DNA from: Leptobrachium leishanense
Lineage: Eukaryota; Chordata; Amphibia; Anura; Megophryidae
Direction of reading: 5' to 3'
Assembly (NCBI GenBank): GCA_009667805.1
Contig: CM019069.1
Location: 52,388,422-52,452,421, forward strand
Length of the DNA stretch: 64,000 nucleotides
Shown here: positions 1-10,988 of the stretch, piece by piece
Numbering within the stretch: the stretch's first letter is position 1
Layout: every line of letters begins with the position of its first letter
The notes under the pieces: generated by a model
What the model saw: the letters and a program-made list of their open reading frames with translations, nothing else
What the model was told of the DNA's origin: nothing
Database searches by the model: none
Translations under genes and position numbers: made by a program

Positions 1-460
1 TAACAAAAGGCTGCTAAAAGCCAGGCACAGAGATAACGATAAAAGCAAACATGGTGGTAATTTTAGGCATGTATAATTAATTCCTTTTTTTTGCATGGGC
101 TTGTACAGCGGTTCTCAACCACGCTCCTCAAGTCCTCCTAACAGGCCAGGTTTTAAGGATTACCTTGGGGGAAATGCAGACTGAATCCTGCAATCACTGA
201 GCAGCAAATCATATCACCTGTGCTCAGTGGCGTCACTAGGGTTGGTGTCACCCGGTGTGGTAACTTATGGGGTCACCCCCGAGTTTTACAGATTTTTGTT
301 AACTACTTACTCGTAAATCAGTACTCCCATATAACACTGAATGATCATACACACAGCACACATTACTGTGAGGTTTATTGCTGTGGAGCTCTCTCCATTG
401 CGCACACACAAATTTTTGCCAACTGCCAGGAAGTACAGTGCCTGTTTGAAGGCAGTGAAA

Positions 461-1470
461 GCACACATGGATATATATTGCCCCCAGCAGCTCTGGATAT
501 ATTGCCCCCAGCAGCTCACCCATGGATATATATTGCCCCCAGCTCACATATGGATATATTGCCCCAGCTCACAATTATATATTGCCCCCAGCAGCCCACC
601 CATGGATATATATTGCCCCACCTCACATATGGATATATTGCCCCAGACCAGCTCACACATGGATATATTGCCCCCTGACCAGCTCACACATGGATATATT
701 GTCCCCCAGACCAGCTCACATATGGATATATTGCCCCAGACCAGCTCATACACAGATATATTTCCCCAGCTCACAATTATATATTGCCCCCAGCAGCTCA
801 CCCATGGATATATATTGCCCCAGCTCACATATGGATATATTGCGCCCCAGCTCACATATGGATATATTGCCCCCAGACCAGCTCACATATGGATATGCCC
901 CAGCTCTCATGGATATTGCCCCCAGACCAGCTCACACATGGATATGCCCCAGCTCTCATGGATATTGCCCCCAGACCAGCTCACACATGGATATGCCCCA
1001 GCTCTCATGGATATTGCCCCCAGCGCTCATGGATATTGCCCCCAGCTCTCATGGATATTGCCCCAGACCAGCTCACACATGGATATGCCCCAGCTCTCAT
1101 GGATATTGCCCCCAGCTCTCATGGATATTGCCCCCAGCGCTCATGGATATTGCCCCCAGCTCTCATGGATATTGCCCCCCAGCTCTCATGGATATGCCCC
1201 AGCTCTCATGGATATGCCCTCCAGCTCTCATGGATATGCCCCCCCAGCTCTCATGGATATGCCCCCCAGCTCTCATGGATATGCCCCCCAGCTCTCATGG
1301 ATATTGCCCTAGCGCACATGGATATTGCCCCCAGCTCTCATGGATATGCCACAACAGCTCTCATGGATATACCCCAGCGCGCGTGGATATTGCCCCCAGC
1401 TCTCATATATATGCCCCAACAGCTCTCACGGATATGCCCCAGCGCACATGGATATTGCCCCCAGCTCACC
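461..1470. repeat. 25-bp minisatellite (AGCTCACATATGGATATATTGCCCC type)
   Basis: This is a roughly 1-kb tandem array of the 25-bp unit and shortened derivatives. The core is agctcacayatggatata followed by a C-rich end. From about 880 onward the units shorten to an agctctcatggatat form, and some are joined by an extra gaccagctc segment, so the array changes character from left to right. Open frames of 300-350 codons cross it in several frames and are repeat artefacts. The complement of the same unit forms the array at 46491-46840. Confidence 0.95.
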
Positions 1471-1498
1471 TCCTGGCTCCTCCCACCGCCGCGTCTTC

Positions 1499-1648
1499 GG
1501 CTCCCTCTGAGCGTCCGGCGGCGTGGAGCTTGGGCGCTTGCCTGGGGGAGCCACGTGACCAGCCGTGATCTCGCGAGAACTCAGCTGGTCACGTGGTTCC
1601 CCCAGGCGAGCGCCGAAGCTCCATGGCTTCGGACGCTCACAGGGAGCC
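1499..1648. repeat. 150-bp foldback stem at the end of the minisatellite
   Basis: The left arm begins ggctccctctgagcgtccgg and the right arm ends acgctcacagggagcc. The arms pair through the shared blocks gagctt..gggcgct, cccccaggcgagcg and cacgtg, with a short loop around 1562-1583. A homologous stem sits next to the homologous minisatellite at 46331-46470. Confidence 0.85.
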
Positions 1649-1879
1649 GAACATGTGGTGCCGGAGCCGACGCCGCTTGCTTGCAGGGTGACACGACCGG
1701 CCGGTTCAAAAATCAAAGTCTTGGTGATGGTGTCACCCTAAGGGCAGGTGTCACCTGGTGCGGGGCGCACCCCCCGCCCCCACCTAGTGACACTAGTGCC
1801 TGTGCTGTGCTTCAGATATCTGCAAACCTGGCCTGTTAGGGGGACTTGAGGACCGCAGTTGGAAACTACTGGGCTAGTA

Positions 1880-2278
1880 GTTAGACAGCATTGAATTTAC
1901 GGAGATGGCAGGTTAGATGCTGAAGACACACACACTTACACAACCTTCAGAATGACGGAAGTGACATTACAAGTGGGAAACCTCTCCATCTGGTTTGGTG
2001 GCATTACAAGTGCATAACGCCTTGTCAGTTGTGTATACATGCAGAACAATGATACCTATTGCCTACAGTATGAAGCTTTTCTTGAATGAAAAATAAATCC
2101 TTGTTATTTTCACAGGGTGTGATAAGTTCCAATAGAAAATGGTGGGTTAAAAGTCACAGTTGCTGCTGATCTTTAAGCTCCTTTCGAAATGTAAAGAAAT
2201 CCTTTTATTCAATTTTCAAATGAGGTTACAAAAATGTATCCTTGCATACCAAAAGGATAATATAAACCATTTTTTTTC
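1880..2278. other. no gene seen
   Basis: AT-rich sequence with a short (CA)n near 1929. I recognise no coding exon or repeat terminus. Confidence 0.5.
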
Positions 2279-2480
2279 TAAGAAAGGATTTTACCAGGAA
2301 GGATACATTGAGATTTCTCTCGTTTTCAAGTATGTCCTGGGTGGCGAGTATGTACCTTTAGGTGTCTTGCCCATGGACACTCACTAGAGAGGTGCTCTGG
2401 CCGGGATTCAAACCTGTGTCTCCAGTCTCTCTCCATGGTTACGGAGCAGTGATGTTACCTCTACTCCATCCAGCCGGTAT
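2279..2480 (-). mobile_element. SINE with tRNA-like head
   Basis: Read on the minus strand, this copy has a B-box-like GGTTTGAATCCCGGCC, the stretch gtgtccatgggcaagacac common in vertebrate SINEs, and a 3' tail ending tatccttcctggtaaaatcc. Other copies are at 18921-19106 and 28165-28311. The tail is shared with the LINE fragment whose 3' end is near 45640. Confidence 0.75.
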
Positions 2481-2628
2481 ATTGTCAGAAAACAGACTTC
2501 CAGGATTGCCATACTCTCAATGAGAAATCTGACTGCAATTCTGGGTTAAAAAAAAATAATTTTTATCAGTTTGTTGCATATTTGGAAAATGCTTCATCCT
2601 GTGTAGCTAAGCACCTAAAATTTTAATA

Positions 2629-2783
2629 GAGTATTGCAGGGGTCAGCAACCTTAGCCCTCCAGATGTCTTGAAACTACATCTTCCATGATGCTCAGCTAT
2701 TTATTAAGTTAGCAGAGCCTCTTGGGAAATGTAGTTCCAAAACATCTGGAGGGCTAAGGTTGCTGCTAGCCCCTGGAGTATTG
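2629..2783. mobile_element. hAT-type MITE (family B, CAGGGGTCAGCAACC ends)
   Basis: The element is 2637-2775 with inverted ends caggggtcagcaacctta and its complement. It carries a perfect 8-bp duplication gagtattg (2629-2636, 2776-2783). It is nearly palindromic around the motif aactacat..atgtagtt. Sister copies are at 34853-34988 and 37879-38014. Confidence 0.9.
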
Positions 2784-2996
2784 GACAGTGAAAAGGAAAG
2801 GCACGTGCACATAATTTTGCCTCTGATAAAGAAATTTTAAAGGGTCGTTTTAGTTGTTTTTAAAGTTTCTTTTAATAAACTCATTCTGGTAGAATAAACA
2901 ATTTACTTAATTTGTGCTACAATCAGAATCATTTATTATTATTTCTTCAGTTGCCGTCATGATACATATCTTCCTGGTTCACAGCAAAAAGCAGGG

Positions 2997-4243
2997 GGAG
3001 TCTGCAGCGGCGTAGCGTGGGTTGTCAGCGCCTGGGGCAAGGCAAGAATTGTGCGCCCCCCCAACCTGTGGACACGGTAACACACCATGATTCCCTGACA
3101 CCAGTAGAGTATTGACCCCTTTACCCCACAAGCACATGTATTGTATGTTAACAAAATACTGATATAATAAAAAAAATGAAGCACACATGCCCCCCACGGT
3201 ACGCCACTACTACCAGTCACCCTGTCTCAGTATACCCTATCATAGTTCCACTCTCACACTATACCCAGTCACTCTCTCCCAGTACCCCCAGTCACCCTCT
3301 CCCTCCAAGTACCGCCAGTCACTCTCAGTACCCCCACTTTCACCGAATACCCCAGTCACTCTCTCCAAGTACCCCCAATCACTTCCTCCCAGTACCCCCA
3401 GTCACTCTCTCCAAGTACCCCCACGTTTTCCCAGTACCCCAGTCTCGCTCTCCAAGTACCCCAGTCACTCTCTCTCTCCCAGTACCCCCAGTTACTCCCC
3501 CAGTACCCCAGTCACTCACTCTCTCCCAGTACCCCCACTCACTCTCTCCCAGTACCCCAGTCACTCACTCTCTCCCAGTACCCCGTCACTCTCTCTCTCT
3601 CCCAGTACTCCCAGTCATTCTCTCTCTCCCAGTACCCCCAGTCATTCTCTCTCTCCCAGTACCCCAGTCACTCTCTGTCTATCCAATATCCCCAGTCACT
3701 CTCTCCCAGTATCCCCAGTCATTCTCTCCCTGTATCCCCTCACTGCGTGGTGGCCACGCTGCTTTGGTGTCATACAGTATTGCCTATCTCCGTGGAGTTG
3801 CTGGTGGCCCGGGGGGGGGGGAGCTGTCCAGGGGGCTTAGTGGATACATGATATTAAATGTGCTGCAGGGCAGGTGCCTCCCTCCCTCCTTCCTGTTCAG
3901 TGGCTGCAGGGCTGCCATTGGCGGTGGGCTGGAACAGGGCTTCAAGGGGGGCTGACAAGTGTGGTGCAGGGTGTTCCGTTGAATAATGCTGCGCTGCTTC
4001 ATGTGACTCATGTCAGCGTTAAGGAGGAGTCGGCACAAGACCATAATTTTATGTCCTGGTCCTCCCTTCTGGACGCTGAGTGCTAAGTCACCGCCGGTGT
4101 GGCAAAACTGGCGGACACCTTGCTACCCCCTGGTGGAAAATATTAGTGGTTCAAATTTCTTTTGAAATTTTGCGCCCCCTAAGAAAATTGCGCCCGGGCG
4201 AACGCCCCCGAGGCCCCCCCCACGCTACGCCACTGGGAGTCTG
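2997..4243. mobile_element. non-autonomous hAT carrying a second, unrelated minisatellite
   Basis: The body is 3005-4235. The ends are CAGCGGCGTAGCGTGGG and the complement of CCCACGCTACGCCACTG, with a perfect 8-bp duplication ggagtctg (2997-3004, 4236-4243). The subterminal regions both read as 'gcgcccc' C-rich blocks. The interior contains a minisatellite (about 3215-3735) and a short unique part. No transposase motif is seen. Confidence 0.9.
3215..3735. repeat. minisatellite cagtcactctctcccagtac
   Basis: Roughly 20-25-bp irregular units are built from 'cccagtacccc' and 'agtcactctct'. The array lies wholly inside the hAT at 3005-4235. The open frames on both strands (proline/serine-rich) come from the repeat. 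Confidence 0.9.
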
Positions 4244-4304
4244 TTTTATTGCGTATAGGAAAACAGGGGGATTGAGATAAGGTTACAGATATAGAAATAG
4301 ATAA

Positions 4305-4345
4305 GTTTATTTATTTATAAAGTATTTTACCAGGAAGGAAGTTAA
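4305..4345 (-). repeat. LINE/SINE 3'-tail fragment
   Basis: Contains ttataaagtattttaccagg, the complement of the tail found at 2279, 28290 and 45640. Confidence 0.5.
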
Positions 4346-4627
4346 ACATGAAAGAAGCACAAGCTAAACTTCAATCAATTGAAAAGGTAAAATGTTATTA
4401 TTTGGCAAGCCTTTTAAATTATTTCAAAACAATCACAATGCAGTTCGGCAGTAGATAGAATGTGTTTGGGGTGCTGTGGAAAACATGAATATTATTATTA
4501 TTTTCATCATTTATAAATCGTTAGCAGTTTCCATAAGGCTTTACAATAACCAATGGGAACAAGACAAAATGAAAACAAACAAAGGAACAGAAAGAAGAGG
4601 TGTAGAGGGCCCTGCTCAGAAGGACTT

Positions 4628-5683
4628 ACAAGGGGTTATTCACACCAAATTTAAGTGAAAATTTGGTCCTTTGCACTTCGGTGCACTTCGGCGATTCCAT
4701 TTCACTGGCCCTTCGGTGAACTTACAATTCACCGAAGGCTGTCGAACTGTGCCAAAGTGGCATCGGTGAAATCCACCGAACTGCGCACAAAAAAAGGGAA
4801 CTCTCCTATTCTCCTAATAGGTGTTTAAACCAATAAAAATGTATTAAAATGTGTCTAAATAATAAAGAGGGTCCTTTAATAAAAAAAAACGAATAAAACA
4901 GTCTGTTACAGAATTTTAAAAAAATGCCAATTAAAAAAGTGGGAGACAAAAATTTCGTCCAAAAAAATACAAAGAATACAAAAAGGTGTTCAAGAAATAA
5001 ATATGTAAAAAAAAACTTTTTGCTGAAAATGAAAAGAATAAATGTTTTTTTTAAAAAAGACAAAAAACAATTAAAGTTGTATAATTTTTTTACATTGAAA
5101 CCGATGGGAATCGTTTAGTTAAGGCTAATGTCAGATGAACGCAGTCTGAGCGCACGTTACGTGCGTGCATAACGGACGGATGTACTGACGGAAGATACTG
5201 TAGACACCACGCTGTCCGTTTTTTTTGATGGATGTAGAACAAAAAGGGAAATATGGGAATCAAAATTAATTAAAATTAAAAGACAGGTACAGTCAGCCAG
5301 ACGAAAAAAAACTTCTGAGCGTCAACGACACGTGATGGACGTCGCAAAAGCACTGTGTCTGACGTTGCGTCATCACGCATACAGACCGCTACGTGGACGT
5401 GGCGCACTCTGGGCGTCTGTCGTAGCATTTTACATCAAGGCCTAAATGGCGTCCGTTGCCACCTGCGTGGTGCGTGCGCACTTCGGTGCGCACGTACTTC
5501 GCGTGTTGGTCTCTATTGATTACAAATCAATGCTACGACAGTATTTTGTCATCAATTCGCCAGTATTTGGTGAATTTACAGTTTAGTGAATAGAATAACC
5601 GCTACAAAATTGTAACGTACAATGAAATTCTCCGTTCGGTGCAATTTGGTGGCAAGTTTGGCGCTTAGTGAATAACCCCTACA
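4628..5683. mobile_element. Harbinger-like MITE (AGGGGTTATTCAC ends)
   Basis: The body is 4631-5680 with inverted ends AGGGGTTATTCAC and its complement. The same 3-mer, aca, lies on each side (4628-4630, 5681-5683). Subterminal parts repeat 'ttcggtg' and 'caccgaa' motifs. A second, partial Harbinger-like element is nested at 5123. Confidence 0.7.
5120..5480. mobile_element. partial GGCTAGGGTCAGACGAACGC-type MITE nested in the 4631 element
   Basis: A taa (5120-5122) precedes ggctaatgtcagatgaacgc, the terminus shared by a large family in this window. The interior has the family's 'acggac' and 'gtccgt' repeats. I cannot see an intact right end, so the right coordinate is approximate. Confidence 0.55.
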
Positions 5684-5881
5684 TTCTAGAGCAGTGTTTC
5701 CCAAACCTGTTCTCAGGACCCTCTGACACGCCACTTTTTCCAGATATTTTAAACACAGCACCGGTGACATGATTTGCTGCTCAGTGATTGCAGGATTCAG
5801 TCTGCATTTCCCCAAGGTGATCTGCAAAATCTGGCCTGGTTGAGGGTCCCGAGGAGAGGTTTGGGAAACACTGATCTAGAG
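5684..5881. mobile_element. Charlie-like hAT MITE (family A)
   Basis: The body is 5692-5873, with CAGTGTTTCCCAAACCTG and its complement as ends. Flanks ttctagag and atctagag match at 7 of 8 positions and fit the nTCTAGAn target preference known for Charlie-type hATs. It abuts the 4631 Harbinger element. Confidence 0.85.
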
Positions 5882-6191
5882 GAGTTGGGGGTAGAGAAAG
5901 ACAAAAGGAGTTTTATTGGTTATCAGGAACACTAGCACTAGTGTTACAGAAATGGAGTGGAGAAGGAAAGAGACTCAATCAATATCCTTTGAAATGTGTA
6001 TTGTAACCAAGAGGCATATAACTTTGATCAGATTAATAAAACAATAAGGCAACAGTGTGGCCAAGGCAGAAATGACAGAGGAACTCCTACATAAAAGATG
6101 CTAACGGGAAAGTGAGGAACAAATTAACAATCATTTTCATTTGTAAAGGTAAGGAAGCGAACAATAGGAAAATTACATTGTGAGCAGACAC

Positions 6192-6377
6192 TGTCGGGGT
6201 TATTCAGAGAGCGTGAAAAGCAGGAGAATGACTGGAGAATGGAAAATTCTAGGTCAAAATAGCCGATTTGGAAAGTGAGATGAAAGGGAGAATTTTTCTG
6301 GTTTGGCTATTTTGACCTAGAATTTTTCATTCTCCAGTCATTCTCCTGCTTTTCACACTCTCTGAATAACCCTGTGT
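6192..6377. mobile_element. palindromic Harbinger-like MITE (family H2)
   Basis: The body is 6195-6374, nearly a perfect palindrome. The arms contain gcaggagaatgactggagaa and tctaggtcaaaatagcc and their complements. The ends are CGGGGTTATTCAGAGAG, and the 3-bp tgt lies on both sides. Related copies are at 11821, 13339, 42756 and 48964. Confidence 0.8.
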
Positions 6378-7542
6378 GTCTTGCCTTGGATCTCCTCCAA
6401 ATGGGCTTTAAAGGAAATTCCAAAATTGAGGAAATGGTAATTAAATCGCAAGACAATGCAATCGAAGGGCGAAACAAACAAAGCTAATAAACATGTAGTG
6501 AAGCAATAGAAAGGCCAATTTACATAGTTAACAACTTTTTACTCGGGAAGAGTTTATATGCTTTCATCTTGGAAGTCTTCCAGTCTAAATGTAATATCTG
6601 TGATGCCTTTTGTAATATCCATCTAATTTAAATATGCATTCTGAGATTAATTTTTGGCAAGCAATGGACCTTAGGATTCCTCCACGGAATTCTCTGAATT
6701 TCTTAACGAGTTGTTTTATAGACACATTTTGCAGTCCTCATTACCTACAATCTAGGTTCTCACCAGAACATTGTGCTATATCTAAAAAAATGACCTGAAT
6801 GTCACCCTGTGTTTTACCACAATGCTCCAAACGGCATGCGGTCTCACTCCATCATCAACTAATGGTCAACGGAATTACAATTAAACAAGTGTCATCTCCA
6901 GGGTCCAGATCACAACTGGGACGCAAAGCACAGTGCTTGAGCTATACAACATAACGACTTGAGCACTCGGCTTAATTTTAGCAGGTCCTATTCCATCCAA
7001 GACGCAATCTCAGCTTGCATCTTGGATATCATGCACGCTTACTGTACATTAACGTCTCCTATACTTTATATGGGAGACGATAAGGTGAACCCAGGAGATG
7101 AAGAATGAGCTATTCCAACCAGGCCATCCTTTATCTGCACCTGATGTTATTCAGAAATAACTTCCTTTTAACCCTGGTGTTAAGTGACTGTACAGAAGTG
7201 CAATCAATTAACACAGTAATTTAAATACAACAAAAAATCCCATACACCCCTCAGGTCCTTCAGTGAAGAGAACAGCAAAATCCACCACTTTCTCGCTTTG
7301 TGGGCTGCTGTACACTGGGAACAAATAGTTCTTCGTGTTCCTCTGCAAATCCTTCTGTCAACCCGGCTGGACCATGCTCATGCAAGCTCTTACAGAGCTC
7401 TCGCAAGATCGTGACTGTCTCCATGGAGTCCTACAGACTCCTGGAGCTGATAACAGCGGCGGCGTCCTGCGCCACTGGTGTTATCATGTGGCTCAAAAAT
7501 TACTAAAGCTGCTGACAAAACGACTCGGTGGGAATACAGACC
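6378..7542. other. no gene seen
   Basis: Mostly AT-rich unique sequence. 7270-7510 is GC-richer and has similarity to segments near 30550, 37600 and 58640 (shared phrase of the type 'tgg-agtcct-ctcctgga'), suggesting an unidentified old repeat. No exon is recognised. Confidence 0.4.
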
Positions 7543-8786
7543 TTAACCCCTTCCATGCTAAGGACGCGCTCAGCGCGTCCAACCGCATGTCACGTTCCAT
7601 GCGATGGACGCGCTGAGCGCGTCCTCTCTTTGGGGTCAGCGTTCGGCCGGGTTCCGGCCGATCGCTGGCCCCCCGGTGCGGGCTGACATCCTCGATGTCA
7701 GCCCAGCATCCGGAGCCACTGCCGGAGTAATTAGGTGTCATCGCGGCGGCGCAATGACACCTAATTCAGGCGCCCCCCGCATGTGCGGAGGAGGCGCCTG
7801 AAAGGGAGGGGGGGGAGGTCCTTCGGACCTCTCTCCCTCCCGATCGGCGGCGTGCAGGGGGTTAAACCAGGCACCATTTGGAAGGGCACAGCCTGCCCTT
7901 CTAAATGGTACCTGGCATTAACCCCTGGGGAGCCGGATCACGAATCGGAGCTGAAAAGCGCCAGTTCGTGATCCTTTCCCGGAGCTGACCGACATCTTGG
8001 ATGTCGGCCAAGCCTCCGGGAACTCCCCATGAGGACTGGCGTCATCATGCATAGCACGATGAAGCCAGTCCTGGAGTTAACCCCTAGCTGCCACCAATGG
8101 TGGAGATAGGGGGTTCCAATGAACCCCCTATCTCCCGATCCGTGGCAGCTGGGGGTTAAAGTTTGGTACTGTTGGATCGGCCAGAGCATGGCCGTTCCAA
8201 CGATACCAAACACGACTGTGAAAAAAGTTTGTAAAAATAAAAAAAAATGAAAAATAAAAATAAATATTTTTTTTTAAAAAAATTATAAAAAAAAAATAAA
8301 CAATTTTTTTTCTTTTTTTTGGTTTGTTAATGCAGCAATATTGTTCCCATTTCAATTATAATGTGAACAATGATGCTGCACTAACGATTTTTGTATGCGG
8401 TGCGTTTGTTAAAAATCGTGTAATTTTCCCCAAAAAAAAATGTAACGAGACCCCATATCTAATTTTTTTAACAAGCGCACCCCATACAAAATAGAACCGC
8501 AATTGCTCGCATGTTAAAATGTGGAAAAAAAAACTTTACACATTGTAAATTATTGAAAATTCATATTTTATTGCATTTTTTGTTATAATATACAGACAGG
8601 ACATGACGTATACATATAATAATGACATATTATGAATCTGTCGAGTCTGCCGGAAAGAACGATATATAATATGTCTGGGTCATATACTAAAATAAGCCTT
8701 CAAAACACGTTTAAACATGATGAGCAAAACCGGTAAAAATGACCTCAGCACAGAGGCGGGAAAAGCCTCAGCAGCGAAAGGGTTAA
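7543..8786. mobile_element. piggyBac-like non-autonomous element of hairpin modules
   Basis: The body is 7547-8782, with ends CCCCTTCC..GGG and a TTAA on each side (7543-7546, 8783-8786), as for piggyBac-type insertion. The interior is a chain of short inverted repeats: ggacgcgctcagcgcgtcc (7562 and 7607 areas), a hairpin about ggcaccatttggaagggcac (about 7870-7915), one about gacatcttggatgtc (about 7990) and one about gtttggta..taccaaac (8160-8210). The right third is AT-rich. No transposase is seen. The element at 20104-20923 shares several modules. Confidence 0.75.
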
Positions 8787-10344
8787 AGGCACGCCGTAAA
8801 CGGAAAAGACCGATGCACACGTTTTCCATTTGTGTCTTACCTTTAATGTCTAGGTTGTGAACTGGCCCCAGGTCTTTAGACAAGTGGAGCGAACGTCAAC
8901 AAGTGTCTCCAACATGGCGCGAGTTTGTCCTGGCACTCGACTCACGCATACACATACTTATAATACATGATATCTAGTGGAGTGTTGTGCCACAGCTTTA
9001 GTTCAGATATTGAATGTCCCTTTGCTTTTAGACTAATATTGAATGAAACTCCTACCAATAGGCAAACAAACAGACTACGTACATATGCCCTCCCTCACGT
9101 ACACACCAGGTACTCAGATCTCTGTCAGTACATGTTCAGACGTTTGTTTTTGGATCTGTAATAAATAAAATATGGGAAATTCTAGGGTACAGGGAAGCTA
9201 AACCATAAGCTAAGATGTACCTTTTATAGCTTTGCCATTTTTGTGGGCAAGTTGGCACAGTAAGGGAAAATATTTGAAAAGCTCCTTTTAATACACGACA
9301 GCCACACCTAAAAGCCACATACAAACAGCATATAATACCGCTGCCTTTGTGTGTGGTTTTGGGGTATTGTTTCTTTCTCTCCCAATGTAGCACACTGCCA
9401 GCTGTTATCTGTGCTGCCAACATGAATATATTTGTCTAAGAATTAAATTTCTGATCACAGCCATTCCTTCAGTGTCCAAGGTTAATTAAGGTGATTTATA
9501 GTCCAGTGCCAAGTTAACCCGAGGGTTGTAAAAGACAAAATGAGCAGTTGCCACTTTTATGTTGCACAATATGATGTTGAGACCTCCATGTCGGGGTCAG
9601 GAACTGCAATAATTATGACTTCAATAAAAAGGACCCCCTATCGTACTGGGGGCCATTGATATGCTTTGGCAACTATTCGAGCTAATGAGGATATTTCATT
9701 ACTTGACTTTGTTAATAGACTACTGGCAACCATAACCCAAGAAGAAAAAAGGAAGAATGTTTATTACAACGGCCAGAAAAAAAACCCCAAATATCGTCTG
9801 AGTTAATTTGACAAATGGTGTTTCAGTTTTTACAGCTGAAGGTGGACATCCAGACATCCAATATTATATGATTTAAGTGAGTGTCAAGCTCCAAAGTTGA
9901 TCTATGGTGGTCTAATCTGCCTCTTGATGGTACATTAAAACAAAACAAATAAACACAGTGGGGGTCCTCCTAGGATGGAATGGGCTGAATGCAATGAGTG
10001 TAGAAAATACATCTATAAAAGTTCATATGTTTTTCCAGAATAATATCTATACTGAGATTTATGCTCAGGAGACAGAGACGTATTTATTACTTCATGGGAT
10101 ATTTTCATCATCTCATGACTGGTACCTTATTACTCAATGAGGGACCATGAGCCGACTTCCGAGATGACATCCTATCAAGCAACGATATCACATTGACCGT
10201 TATGATATCTATTTGCTTAATGAGATAAAACAAAGCACAGCTTGTCTTGTTCCAAGGCGGGAACATCACACTGGTCTTTGGGCAGAGCTTAATGTGGTAC
10301 ATTCAGGCAACAGTTGGCCGATTGGTCTTCCGGGTGATATCAAT
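8787..10344. other. no gene seen
   Basis: AT-rich unique sequence. I recognise no exon, RNA gene or repeat terminus. Confidence 0.5.
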
Positions 10345-10774
10345 TAAGGCTAGGGTCAGACGAACGCAGTGCGAACGTGCGTGTAGCCGCACTTTATCAC
10401 GGCCATAGTAGCAGCAAATGACGGCAAATGACAGGCAATATATACGAAGTACAGCTGCACGACAGTGCGGCCGCGCAACGCAAGCGGCAAACGCATTTTT
10501 TCGAGAACGTGATACCGCTAGTACTGACGTACAGAGTGCGCTGCGTCCGCTAGCGGCGTGTGTGCGTGATTAGGAGACGTCAGACGCTGCTAATGTCCGG
10601 CCAACATAACGTCCAGACGCAAAAAGTGTTTTATTGATGATCCGTACAAAATCACGGACGAAAATGTGCATCGTATGACCGCTATCGCGTATTCCGTGAA
10701 AGAATACGTCCATTCGTTCTAACGCACTTTTTCATGGACGACGCGAAAAATGCATTCGTCTGACCGTAGCCTAA
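10345..10774. mobile_element. Harbinger-like MITE (family H1)
   Basis: The body is 10348-10771 with ends GGCTAGGGTCAGACGAACGC and its complement, flanked by TAA on each side (10345-10347, 10772-10774). The 3-bp TWA duplication and GGC..GCC ends fit PIF/Harbinger MITEs. Confidence 0.85.
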
Positions 10775-10988
10775 GACAGCAGTTCAACAACAGCCAGTCA
10801 ATTGGCTGCAAAGAGCAGGGAAACTGATTTCTGAGTGAAAAGTGGTGAGCGGATAATTTAATAGAGTTTATTTATTACACTTACTCAACCAATAATTACC
10901 ATTTGTTGATAAATATATGTGCACCACCAAAGTCTTTGTAACTGTACTTTTGCGCAACCTATTGATTTCTTTCTTTTTGAATTCTGTT

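Larger units (their letters stand above)
217..1806. mobile_element. non-autonomous hAT carrying a 25-bp minisatellite
   Basis: The element body is 225-1798. Its termini are CAGTGGCGTCACTAGG on the left and, on the complementary strand, CACTAGTGTCACTAGG on the right. It is flanked by a perfect 8-bp duplication cctgtgct (217-224 and 1799-1806), diagnostic of hAT-type insertion. The interior holds a short unique left part (225-460), a long minisatellite (about 461-1470), a foldback stem (1499-1648) and a GC-rich right part with two GGTGTCACC-type motifs. No transposase is present, so mobility would need a transposase in trans. Confidence 0.9.
98..1879. mobile_element. Charlie-like hAT MITE (family A), split by a younger hAT
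   Basis: The left half is 106-224 and the right half 1799-1871. The termini read CAGCGGTTCTCAACC and, on the other strand, CAGTAGTTTCCAACT, resembling MER5/Charlie hAT ends. The 8-bp flanks ggcttgta (98-105) and ggctagta (1872-1879) match at 7 of 8 positions. Related copies in this window lie at 5692, 40933, 58937, 62732 and 63182. The central part of the copy is occupied by a second hAT at 225-1798. Confidence 0.85.

Noticed and set aside
341..1839. Overlapping 320-350-codon frames rich in HMDI/CP repeats
   Set aside because: Products of the 25-bp minisatellite, open in three frames at once and lying inside a hAT element.
2395..2470. Possible tRNA gene (B-box)
   Set aside because: The B-box-like sequence recurs with conserved flanks and a LINE tail at 18921 and 28165, so it is a SINE head.
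3176..3955. Proline/serine-rich frames of 217-259 codons
   Set aside because: Minisatellite inside the hAT at 3005-4235. No signal or domain beyond the repeat.
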